Source: Spirochaeta sp. UBA5339 (lineage in GTDB: Bacteria > Spirochaetota > Spirochaetia > DSM-2461). From it: a stretch of DNA of 64,000 nucleotides. The notes beneath the pieces are model-generated. The model made no database searches. It had not been told where the DNA came from and saw only the letters and a program-made list of their open reading frames with translations. Positions 34,529 through 42,240 of the stretch are shown here, in pieces. The stretch is taken from assembly GCA_002408085.1 (NCBI GenBank), contig DHQL01000007.1, positions 80,023 to 144,022 of the forward strand. Reading direction: 5' to 3'. A program made the translations under genes and the position numbers. Each line of letters begins with the position of its first letter. The stretch's first letter is position 1.

Positions 34529-35521
34529 ATGAAAAAAAGGATTTTTGCAGCAAGCCTTGCCCTGATGACACTCATTGGAAGCATGGCATTCGCAAGCGGT
34601 CAGAGTGAAGCTTCTTCAGCTGCGGACGATGGAATGATCACTGTAGGTTATGCACAGGTCGGAGCCGAGTCCGACTGGAGAACCGCAAACACCGAATCAT
34701 TCAAGAGCACCTTTGTTGAGGCCAACGGTTACAAACTGATCTTCGATGACGCTCAGCAGAAACAGGAAAACCAGATCAAGGCCATCAGAAACTTTATCCA
34801 GCAGGATGTGGACTACATCGTAGTTGCTCCCGTTGTGGAAACAGGATGGGAAACAGTCTTAGGCGAAGCCAAGGCTGCAGGAATCCCCGTAATCCTCTCC
34901 GACAGAATGATGGATGTTTCCGATCCCAGCCTCTATACAGCATGGGTCGGCGGCAACTTCTACCAGGAAGGTGTTGACGGAATCCTCTGGCTGAATAACT
35001 ACCTGAAAAAGATCGGCAGAGACAGTGAAAATATCAACTGTGTCCTTCTTCAGGGAACCATCGGATCTTCTGCTCAGGTTGGAAGAACCCAGGGAATCAC
35101 CGAAGGAATCGACGCCAATCCCAATCTGACTCTTCTTGCCAAACAGACCGGTGAGTTTACACAGGCCAAGGGACAGGAAGTTATGGAGTCCTTCCTGAAA
35201 GCCTATTCCGACATAGATGTTGTATTCGCAGAAAATGACAATATGGCCTTCGGAGCCATCGACGCCATCAAGGCCGTTGGTAAGGTTCCCGGACAGGACA
35301 TCATCATCGTTTCTTTTGATGCCGTCCACGAAGCCTTTGTAAAGATGATCGCCGGTGAGATCAACGCTTCCGTTGAGTGTAACCCCCTCCACGGCCCCCG
35401 TGTTGCCGAGATTATTCAGATCCTCGAAGCCGGCGGTTCCGTAGACAAGATCATGTATGTTGTTGAAGAGGTTTTCGACATGTTCAATGCTGAGGAAAAG
35501 CTTCCCACCAGACAGTACTGA
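34529..35521 (+). CDS. ytfQ: Sugar ABC transporter substrate-binding protein, YtfQ-like
   Basis: A 330-residue periplasmic binding protein with signal peptide (to ~22; MAFA/SGQSEA). Conserved YtfQ features include GAESDWRTAN, QQKQENQIKAIRNF, PVILSDRMMD, a GTIGSSAQVGRTQGI loop and NDNMAFGAIDAIKAVG. E. coli YtfQ binds galactofuranose; furanose or pentose sugars are therefore the best guess. The stop is followed by a terminator before the ATPase gene. AAGGAG lies 9 bp before the ATG. It would be the most abundant product of its operon and the target of the upstream sensor trio. Confidence 0.92.
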   Translation: MKKRIFAASLALMTLIGSMAFASGQSEASSAADDGMITVGYAQVGAESDWRTANTESFKSTFVEANGYKLIFDDAQQKQENQIKAIRNFIQQDVDYIVVAPVVETGWETVLGEAKAAGIPVILSDRMMDVSDPSLYTAWVGGNFYQEGVDGILWLNNYLKKIGRDSENINCVLLQGTIGSSAQVGRTQGITEGIDANPNLTLLAKQTGEFTQAKGQEVMESFLKAYSDIDVVFAENDNMAFGAIDAIKAVGKVPGQDIIIVSFDAVHEAFVKMIAGEINASVECNPLHGPRVAEIIQILEAGGSVDKIMYVVEEVFDMFNAEEKLPTRQY

Positions 35522-35534
35522 TCTTCATATGAAT

Positions 35535-35570
35535 AAAAGGGCCTGCCCCCTGCGGGGCGACCCTTTTTTT
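35535..35570 (+). terminator. Intercistronic terminator between binding protein and ATPase genes
   Basis: AAAAGGG pairs with CCCTTTT around an inner GCCCC/GGGGC stem with CTGC loop, ending in seven T residues (35564-35570). A second hairpin, AGCCGGGG (35593-35600) / CCCCGGCT (35609-35616), lies just downstream. Together they would cause partial termination or protect the binding-protein mRNA. Confidence 0.8.
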
Positions 35571-35646
35571 CTGTTCTGAATGGAAAGACGGAAGCCGGGG
35601 ATTGGAGCCCCCGGCTGTTTGTGGAAAGGAGTTACCCGGAGGATCT

Positions 35647-37170
35647 ATGGATAAAGATACCGTCCTGACTATGCGGAGCATCGACAAGGTGTTTCCCGGA
35701 GTTCAGGCACTAAAAGATGTGGACTTCACCCTGAAAAAGGGTGAGATCCATGCCCTGATGGGCGAAAACGGAGCGGGAAAGAGTACTCTTATCAAGGTTC
35801 TGACAGGGGTCTATCTGAAGGACGGAGGTGAGATCCGGATTGAGGGAGAAGAAAATCCCATAGTCAATCACTCTCCCGAAGAGGCCCAGAGAAACGGAAT
35901 CAGTACGGTTTACCAGGAGGTCAACCTCTGTCCTAATATCTCTGTGGCGGAAAATATATTTATCGGACGCCAGCCCCTGCTGCCCTGGGGTGCGGTGAAC
36001 TGGAAGAAGATGAACCGTATGGCAGAGAAGGCCCTGGCAAAGGTCGGGCTTGAACTCTCCGTCACCAGGGCCCTGGGAGAGTACTCGGTGGCCATACAGC
36101 AGATGGTGGCCATTGCCCGGGCTGTGGATGTGGAAGCCAAGGTTCTGATTCTTGATGAGCCCACCAGTTCCCTGGATGATAACGAGGTAAAGAAGCTCTT
36201 TGAGGTTATGAGGAGCCTGAAGGCCGACGGAGTGGCAATTATCTTTGTCACCCACTTTCTGGAACAGGTCTATGAGGTCTGCGACACCATCACCGTCCTG
36301 AGAAACGGTGAGCTGGTGGGGGCCTATGAGATAGAGGATCTCCCCCGGGTTAAACTGGTGGCCAGCATGCTGGGACACGAGTATGACGATCTGTCGGAGA
36401 TCAAATCTGCCGCAGCCGAAACCGGTGAGGTCGATGAGACGGATCTGGTTCTTGAGGCCGAGGGCCTGGGAAGGAGCGGGACCATCAAACCCTTTGATTT
36501 GAAGATCAGAAAGGGAGAGGTCGTGGGACTGACGGGACTTCTCGGGTCGGGGCGCTCGGAGCTGGCAAGACTTCTCTTCTGCGCCGACAGGCCCGACCAT
36601 GGAGACCTGCAATTCAAGAAATCACCCCTGAAGGCCCACGCCCCCATAGATTCCATCAAACAGGGAATGGCCTTTCTTCCCGAGGACCGGAAGGAGGAGG
36701 GGATTATCGCCGACCTCTCTGTCAGGGAGAACCTGATGATCGCCCTTCAGGCCCGGACGGGAATGTTCCGCCTGCTGCCCATGGCGAAGCAGATGGAGCT
36801 GGCAAAGCAGTTTATCGACACCCTGAGAATCAAGACTGCCTCCACCGAAACCCTGGTGAAGCAGCTCTCGGGAGGGAACCAGCAGAAGGTTATTCTGGGC
36901 CGCTGGCTGATCACCAATCCCGAGTTCCTGATCCTCGATGAACCCACCCGGGGAATCGATGTGGGAACCAAGGCGGAGATTCAGAAGCTGATTGTCCGCC
37001 TTTCGGAGGAGGAGAATGTGACCATCATGTTTATCTCCTCGGAGATCGAGGAGATGCTCCGGACCGTGGACCGCCTCTGTGTACTCTGTGACCGGGAGAA
37101 GACCGGGGAGCTGAAGAACAGCGGCATCGGTCAGCACGATGTAATGACAGCCATTGCCGGAGGAGTCTGA
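35647..37170 (+). CDS. ytfR: Sugar ABC transporter ATP-binding protein, YtfR-like
   Basis: A 507-residue double ABC ATPase of the CUT2 class. First domain: Walker A GENGAGKST and Walker B LILDEPTSSLD with H-loop FVTHFLEQ. Second domain: degenerate Walker A GLLGSGRSE, LSGGNQQK signature and LILDEPTRGIDVG. ATG 35647 follows GGAGG by 3-7 bp; an in-frame TTG at 35602 lies inside the hairpin and lacks a site. It is followed 3 bp later by the first permease gene. It energises the same importer as the YtfQ-like protein. Confidence 0.94.
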   Translation: MDKDTVLTMRSIDKVFPGVQALKDVDFTLKKGEIHALMGENGAGKSTLIKVLTGVYLKDGGEIRIEGEENPIVNHSPEEAQRNGISTVYQEVNLCPNISVAENIFIGRQPLLPWGAVNWKKMNRMAEKALAKVGLELSVTRALGEYSVAIQQMVAIARAVDVEAKVLILDEPTSSLDDNEVKKLFEVMRSLKADGVAIIFVTHFLEQVYEVCDTITVLRNGELVGAYEIEDLPRVKLVASMLGHEYDDLSEIKSAAAETGEVDETDLVLEAEGLGRSGTIKPFDLKIRKGEVVGLTGLLGSGRSELARLLFCADRPDHGDLQFKKSPLKAHAPIDSIKQGMAFLPEDRKEEGIIADLSVRENLMIALQARTGMFRLLPMAKQMELAKQFIDTLRIKTASTETLVKQLSGGNQQKVILGRWLITNPEFLILDEPTRGIDVGTKAEIQKLIVRLSEEENVTIMFISSEIEEMLRTVDRLCVLCDREKTGELKNSGIGQHDVMTAIAGGV

Positions 37171-37173
37171 TCT

Positions 37174-38247
37174 ATGAAGCATAATGAAAACACACTGGTG
37201 AAGAGGATCACCGGGGCAAGGCTCTTCCTTCCCCTGGTGGCTCTGGCACTGGTTCTTATAGTAAATATTATTAAAACACCGACTTTCTTTAACATATCCA
37301 TACAGAACGGAGTTCTCTACGGATACATCATCGATATCATTAACCGTTCCAGCGAGCTGGTGATTCTTGCCGTGGGGATGACCCTGGTAATTGCCACAGG
37401 GGGAATCGATATCTCCGTGGGCGCCGTCAGCGCCCTGGCCGCGGCGGTCTGTATCCGCCTTTTGGGATCAAGCTACGACGCCTATGCCAACCCCATGTTT
37501 CTCTGCATTCTGGCGGGTCTGGTCGCGGGGATACTCTGCGGCTCCTTTAACGGATTCCTTGTGGCCAAGATGAGAATACAGGCCATGGTGGCCACACTGA
37601 TTCTCTTTACCGCCGGCCGGGGAATAGCCCAGCTGATCAGCGCCCGGGAGATCGGGGGCAAGATGGTCTCGGGGCAGATCATCTATGTGAGGATGGAGTC
37701 CTTCAAGGCCATCGGTGGCTTTCTGCCCAAGGTGGTTGTACCGACTCCGGTATTTATCGCAGCGGCGGTTGTTGTCCTGGCCTATCTGATTCTGAACCGT
37801 ACGGCCCTGGGTATGTATATCCAGACCGTGGGAATCAACAGCAGGGCGGGACGTCTTGTGGGAATCAACTCAACCTTTATCATCTTCCTCTGCTACGCCA
37901 TCAGCGGCATGATGGCCGCCCTTGCGGGGATTATCTCCTCCAGCCGGATCTACTCCAGCGACGCCAATAATATTGGTCTCAATATGGAGCTCGATGCCAT
38001 TCTGGCGGTGGCCCTGGGAGGAAACAATATGGCGGGAGGCAAGTTCTCCCTTGCAGGCTCTGTGATCGGCGCCCTGACCATTCAGGCACTGACCACAAGT
38101 CTCTACGCCATGGGCGTGACCGCCGACCAGCTGCCCGTCTACAAGGCCGTGGTTGTTGTGATTATCGTTTCCATACAGTCAGAAGAGCTTAAGGGGTGGA
38201 TAAGGATGGTCCGTCAGCAGATAAGCGCCGGAAAGGAGGCCGCCTGA
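37174..38247 (+). CDS. ytfT: Sugar ABC transporter permease 1, YtfT-like
   Basis: A 357-residue membrane protein with about 8-10 spans. Family features are IATGGIDISVGAVSALAAAV, YIQTVGINSRAGRLVGIN and LAVALGGNNMAGGKFSLAGSV. Two different permease genes follow one ATPase, as in ytfRT-yjfF, so the channel is probably a heterodimer. It begins 3 bp after the ATPase stop and overlaps the next permease by 1 bp (TGATG). GGAGG lies upstream within the preceding gene. Confidence 0.93.
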   Translation: MKHNENTLVKRITGARLFLPLVALALVLIVNIIKTPTFFNISIQNGVLYGYIIDIINRSSELVILAVGMTLVIATGGIDISVGAVSALAAAVCIRLLGSSYDAYANPMFLCILAGLVAGILCGSFNGFLVAKMRIQAMVATLILFTAGRGIAQLISAREIGGKMVSGQIIYVRMESFKAIGGFLPKVVVPTPVFIAAAVVVLAYLILNRTALGMYIQTVGINSRAGRLVGINSTFIIFLCYAISGMMAALAGIISSSRIYSSDANNIGLNMELDAILAVALGGNNMAGGKFSLAGSVIGALTIQALTTSLYAMGVTADQLPVYKAVVVVIIVSIQSEELKGWIRMVRQQISAGKEAA

Positions 38248-39281
38248 TGAATGTTCTCAAATGGTTTAAGGCAAAAATCAGCGGACCCGACTTCCTGCTC
38301 TTTGTCACAGTTGTTCTTTTCGTGGTGATGTATATCATCGGTCTTATCGTCTACAGCGGTCAGGGCTTCGGGAAGATGCAGACCTTTATGAATATGCTGA
38401 TCGACAACGCCGCCCTGATCATCGCAGCTGCCGGTATGACAGTTGTAATTATCACCGGGGGAATCGATATCTCCGTGGGCTCCGTGGTGGGACTGGTCTG
38501 CATGATGCTGGCCTTTATGATGGAGAAGATGGGCATGAGCGCCTGGACCTCCATAGCCCTGGTTCTGGTCTTCGGTGTGGTCTTCGGCTTTGTTCAGGGA
38601 TGGCTCATCGCCTACCTGAAGATTCAGCCCTTTATTGTCACCCTGGCGGGGATGTTCTTCTGCCGCGGTCTTACGGCAATGATCAGTGTTGAGCAGATCG
38701 CCATCCTCTCCAACCAGACCTTTCTGAATATGGCCAAGAAGAATATCTACATGCCCTTCGGCGCCGTTGTGAACAAGAGGGGCATCAAGCTCTATCCCTT
38801 TATCCATCCCAATGTGGTGATCGCCCTGGCGGCGCTGCTGGTGATCTGGTATGTGTTGAAGTACACCAAATTCGGGCGCTCTGTCTTCGCCCTTGGGGGG
38901 AATGAGCAGTCCGCCATGCTGATGGGACTCAATGTGAGACGCACCAAGCTGAAGGCCTATATGCTGAACGGTTTTCTTGCCTCCCTGGCGGGCTTCGTCT
39001 TCTGCCTGAACACCACCAGCGGCTTTGTGGAGCAGGCTCGGGGCTTCGAGATGGAGGCCATCGCCTCGACGGTTATCGGGGGAACCCTGCTGACCGGAGG
39101 GGTTGGAACCGCCATCGGTTCCTTCTTCGGGGTCATGATCAAGGCCATTATCGAGACCTATATCCGGAGTAACGGAACCCTCTCGTCCTGGTGGAACAAG
39201 ATTGTTCTTTCCGCTCTGCTCTGTTTCTTTATCGTCCTCCAACGAGTCTTTGCTATCATTAGAAGCAAAAGACTCAAATAA
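38247..39281 (+). CDS. yjfF: Sugar ABC transporter permease 2, YjfF-like
   Basis: A 344-residue membrane protein, paralogous to the preceding permease: IITGGIDISVGSVVGLVCMM, FALGGNEQSAMLMGLNVRR and STVIGGTLLTGGVGTAIGS are in the same positions. The ATG at 38247 overlaps the previous stop (TGATG) with GGAGG 9 bp upstream. Ends the operon; a UUCG-capped terminator follows 10 bp after the stop. The last 40 bp of the gene also form GAGTCTTTGCT / AGC-A-AAAGACTC (39244-39275), a possible extra 3' hairpin. Confidence 0.92.
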   Translation: MNVLKWFKAKISGPDFLLFVTVVLFVVMYIIGLIVYSGQGFGKMQTFMNMLIDNAALIIAAAGMTVVIITGGIDISVGSVVGLVCMMLAFMMEKMGMSAWTSIALVLVFGVVFGFVQGWLIAYLKIQPFIVTLAGMFFCRGLTAMISVEQIAILSNQTFLNMAKKNIYMPFGAVVNKRGIKLYPFIHPNVVIALAALLVIWYVLKYTKFGRSVFALGGNEQSAMLMGLNVRRTKLKAYMLNGFLASLAGFVFCLNTTSGFVEQARGFEMEAIASTVIGGTLLTGGVGTAIGSFFGVMIKAIIETYIRSNGTLSSWWNKIVLSALLCFFIVLQRVFAIIRSKRLK

Positions 39282-39290
39282 CTCCTTTCC

Positions 39291-39320
39291 GCCGTCCGGG
39301 CTTCGGCCCGGGCGGTCTTT
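39291..39320 (+). terminator. Intrinsic terminator of the YtfQRT-YjfF-type operon
   Basis: An 11-bp stem (39291-39301 with 39306-39316, two G-T pairs) is closed by a TTCG tetraloop and followed by CTTTCTT. Confidence 0.85.
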
Positions 39321-39370
39321 CTTATCCAATGCTGTGTTGATGCAGGGCAGCCTGATATGGCTATTATTTT

Positions 39371-39399
39371 TTGTAAACCAATGTCAGGTCAGATATAAT
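39371..39399 (+). promoter_or_regulatory. Promoter of the GGDEF gene, placed for a leaderless transcript
   Basis: TTGTAA (39371-39376), exactly 17 bp, TATAAT (39394-39399). The ATG at 39406 starts 6 nt after the -10, which puts transcription start at or next to the A of the start codon. No Shine-Dalgarno sequence is present. Confidence 0.7.
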
Positions 39400-39405
39400 T
39401 AAAAC

Positions 39406-40662
39406 ATGAGTAGAAAGATCGTATCTTTTATTTCTCTACAATATAAGATTTCTTTGCTTGTTATATCTTCTTGTTTGATGGTTCTTATTGCGATAACAGT
39501 TTTTGAGTATCTCTATATTTCTACCAGAATCAATTATGAAGCTGAAAATCGTTTGATCAGTGAGGTAACCGGAAAGATACACTCTTATATTCAGGACCGT
39601 GATAAATGGGGGACTCGGGAATCTGCATTGGATTTTACTCAAAAGCATGATTTTTATATTCGATTTGAGTCAGGTCTTCTCAATTCAGAAAGAAGAACAC
39701 AGCAGTCAGAAGGGAATGAACATACACCAGGTTTAAACCCGTATTTTCATCTGGTTGATTATAATGGCAATATTTTATCCTTGTACGATGGATCACCAGA
39801 AGTAAAAGAGAATATCATAATTACGAGGTCTTATACCTCACTGAAAATCGATGATGAAGTAGTCGGCTATATTAGGATTTTTGAAATTCCATCCCTTGCT
39901 GAAGAAAAAAGCATTCTCCTTGAACCCATAATCGCAGCCATGAAAGTGGGTTTTTTAACAACAGTACTGATTGCTCTGGGCATTGGAATTGTTTCCGGTA
40001 AGAGGATCACCCACCCTTTAAGGCAGCTCACTGATATAGCGGATAGTTTGAAAGATGGACTGAAAGGTCAGCAGATTACAAACCTTGATTCAAGGGATGA
40101 GATTGGTATTCTGGCAAGAGCACTGAATGCTATGAGCCTTGAGCTTGAGATTAAACATACTGAGGTCAGAAACCTGGCAATTCGAGATGGTTTGACAGGT
40201 TTATATAATCGAAGGTTTTTTGATGAGCAGATTAGGGTTATGATTTCCAATGCACATCGTTATAACCATTATCTGACCCTGGTTCTGGGAGACGTTGATC
40301 ATTTTAAGCAAGTTAATGATTCCTTCTCTCATTCCATTGGAGACAGGGTGTTGAAGCAGATAAGTAATATCATCCAGGAGGGAGTTCGGGAAGGTGATCT
40401 AGCTGCCAGATATGGAGGGGAAGAAATTGTGCTTGTTCTTTCTGAATCAGATAATGCAGAATCTTTAATTATCATTGAAAGAATAAGGAAGCAGATAGAA
40501 TCCTTTAATTGGGGATCAATTGCAGTAGGATTATCTGTAACAATGAGCTTTGGCCTTTGTGCTCAGAATTCACCGGAATCCTACGATTTAATGATCGAAG
40601 AAGCTGATAAAAGGCTTTACGATGCAAAAAAAATGGGACGTAATCGAACCAGTTCTTCCTGA
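39406..40662 (+). CDS. Membrane diguanylate cyclase (GGDEF)
   Basis: A 418-residue protein. An N-terminal span (~residues 15-33), a ~135-residue extracytoplasmic domain with a VDYNGNILSLYD segment, a second span near 183-200 (VGFLTTVLIALGIGIVSG), HAMP, then GGDEF. The active site reads RYGGEEIVLV (GGEEF variant with Ile), and the metal Asp is in VLGDVDHFKQVND; both suggest an active cyclase making c-di-GMP. There is no R-x-x-D inhibitory site immediately before it (the expected RxxD spot reads REGD, residues ~329-332). Codons are markedly more A/T-rich than in neighbours. It is convergent with the BamA-like gene, 14 bp away. Confidence 0.9.
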   Translation: MSRKIVSFISLQYKISLLVISSCLMVLIAITVFEYLYISTRINYEAENRLISEVTGKIHSYIQDRDKWGTRESALDFTQKHDFYIRFESGLLNSERRTQQSEGNEHTPGLNPYFHLVDYNGNILSLYDGSPEVKENIIITRSYTSLKIDDEVVGYIRIFEIPSLAEEKSILLEPIIAAMKVGFLTTVLIALGIGIVSGKRITHPLRQLTDIADSLKDGLKGQQITNLDSRDEIGILARALNAMSLELEIKHTEVRNLAIRDGLTGLYNRRFFDEQIRVMISNAHRYNHYLTLVLGDVDHFKQVNDSFSHSIGDRVLKQISNIIQEGVREGDLAARYGGEEIVLVLSESDNAESLIIIERIRKQIESFNWGSIAVGLSVTMSFGLCAQNSPESYDLMIEEADKRLYDAKKMGRNRTSSS

Positions 40663-40676
40663 TCATTAATTCATGT

Positions 40677-41867
40677 TCATTGGAAACCGATGTTGAACCG
40701 GAATTCACCATCCTGAGCCTCAATATTCCAGCCGTATTCAAATGAGATAGCCGGAATAGCTACTTTCTTAAGATACAAACTGATTCCTGTAGAAGGACCA
40801 TGAAACAGTTTAGAATCTCCGCTTAGACCATCATAATAGCCAATATTATATTTTAGTGGTAATGCTAAATAACCCCAGGAAAAGTCCAATACAGCCGCTG
40901 TCAGGCCTATGGAGCCCTGTAGCACTGTATCTGCATGAATTGTATTCGGGAGTAGAGGAGAAGATATTCCCGGGCTTAGAATTCCATCTCCTGTAAAAAT
41001 ATATGATTCGACTTCAGTGTTTAAAAGTAGACGGGAGCACAGTGATTTCATCCATTCGGAACTCAAGTCTATAAGAACTGAATTGTCAAATGAATCATCG
41101 TAAAGATCTATTTCCATTTCAAGTTTGCTGCTCAGTCCGTCATGAAAAAAATCAAGATAAGTCAGGTTATCAAATTCTATTGAGAATACAGGAGAAAATG
41201 ATATTACCGTATCTGATTTTATTTCCGGAATACCTTCAACGCGAAGAAATCCGGCATCACCACCGCCAGAGAACAACCAATTATCATAGTTGTACTGTAT
41301 GAAAACACCTCCACCTGCCTGAAGAGAGTCATACTCTAAAGTTGTATCTTTAAGATCAATTTCTGTATTCCCGTTAGAGAAATTGCTTCGAATTCCGAAA
41401 TCAAAGGAACTGTCCCCAATGTATGTATTAATATAGTTGATCATTGCCGCCTGGGCGTTTGTTCCGTATATACCTCCTAACAGAAGCCTGTCTCCGGTCC
41501 CCGCGAGGTTGCTGTTAATCAGAAAGATACCCGCTCTAAAGTCATCTCCGCTTACTGCTACCAACGGGATCGGGATGGTTGTTGCTCTTTCCTGAAGTGA
41601 AATTTTTAATTCTGCTGTATTCTCATTGATATTTAGTTCAACCAGTATCTTCTCATTAACAAACAAGCCAGACTTGCGGAGTTCCTGGACTATCTCACTC
41701 TTGGCTGATTGATTAATGTCATCTCCTGTTCTATAGCCGATAATTTTATGAATTGTTGAATCTTTAGTTTTTGAAGTTCCGTTGATTGTTATCTCTGTAA
41801 GCTCCGCTGATACAGCAAAAACTGAGATAAATGTAGAGAAAATGATAATTGCAACTTTCTGTTTCAC
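40677..41867 (-). CDS. Small BamA/TamA-like outer membrane protein with one POTRA domain
   Basis: A 396-residue exported protein with signal peptide (to ~21, ending VSA). Residues ~22-95 look like a POTRA domain (ITINGTSKTKDSTIHKIIGYRTGD, and LRKSGLFVN, the 'L-x-x-x-G-x-F' pattern). The rest is a barrel of amphipathic strands with frequent G-x-Y/F turns, ending RFNIGFQ. Full-length BamA has five POTRA domains, so this is a short variant rather than the essential assembly factor. The GTG start has AAGGA 8 bp upstream. Base composition is AT-rich, like the GGDEF gene. Confidence 0.72.
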   Translation of the reverse strand: MKQKVAIIIFSTFISVFAVSAELTEITINGTSKTKDSTIHKIIGYRTGDDINQSAKSEIVQELRKSGLFVNEKILVELNINENTAELKISLQERATTIPIPLVAVSGDDFRAGIFLINSNLAGTGDRLLLGGIYGTNAQAAMINYINTYIGDSSFDFGIRSNFSNGNTEIDLKDTTLEYDSLQAGGGVFIQYNYDNWLFSGGGDAGFLRVEGIPEIKSDTVISFSPVFSIEFDNLTYLDFFHDGLSSKLEMEIDLYDDSFDNSVLIDLSSEWMKSLCSRLLLNTEVESYIFTGDGILSPGISSPLLPNTIHADTVLQGSIGLTAAVLDFSWGYLALPLKYNIGYYDGLSGDSKLFHGPSTGISLYLKKVAIPAISFEYGWNIEAQDGEFRFNIGFQ

Positions 41868-42240
41868 TTAACTAATCCTTGTAAAAAATTACTGAGAGAT
41901 ACCTGTTATATCTGCAGGTGCGTGTTCAAGTATTCTACGATTAAGGCCTGGTGTGTTTACGATTAATAGCATATTGAATGAATTCAGTCAATGTGCTATT
42001 AATCATGAGAACAATACATTTCCAATTGGGCCTCCGTTTCTGGAATTAGCCATTTTCAAGAATAATAATTAGTAGTGTGAAGAATTTTGATTTTAGGATG
42101 TTAAAAAAATTGAGAGTATATAATCTGATACTCCCTTGTTTCCGATATACGAAATCATTAGGAATCTCCTGATTTATTCTTCCCGAAGTGCTAGAATCCT
42201 TTGAAATTAATTCTTTGCCTGAATCTTCAAGGAGCTTACT
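41868..42240. other. AT-rich intergenic segment without a gene
   Basis: 373 bp between divergent genes. I see no plausible coding frame or RNA gene. It contains the 44-bp palindrome at 41961-42004. The right end carries AAGGAG for the GH43 gene. No promoter was identified with confidence. Confidence 0.6.
41961..42004. repeat. 44-bp near-perfect palindrome
   Basis: The 22-bp halves match in 20 positions with no spacer; the outer 11 bp (GATTAATAGCA / TGCTATTAATC) are perfect. No T-run follows on either strand, so it is not a standard terminator. It may be a dimer-binding site, a remnant of a small mobile element, or a recombination site. Confidence 0.75.

Noticed and set aside
38214..39329. 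371-codon leftward frame opposite the YjfF-like permease
   Set aside because: The His/Gln/Gly-rich composition is typical of antisense to membrane-protein codons. The sense permease has family motifs.
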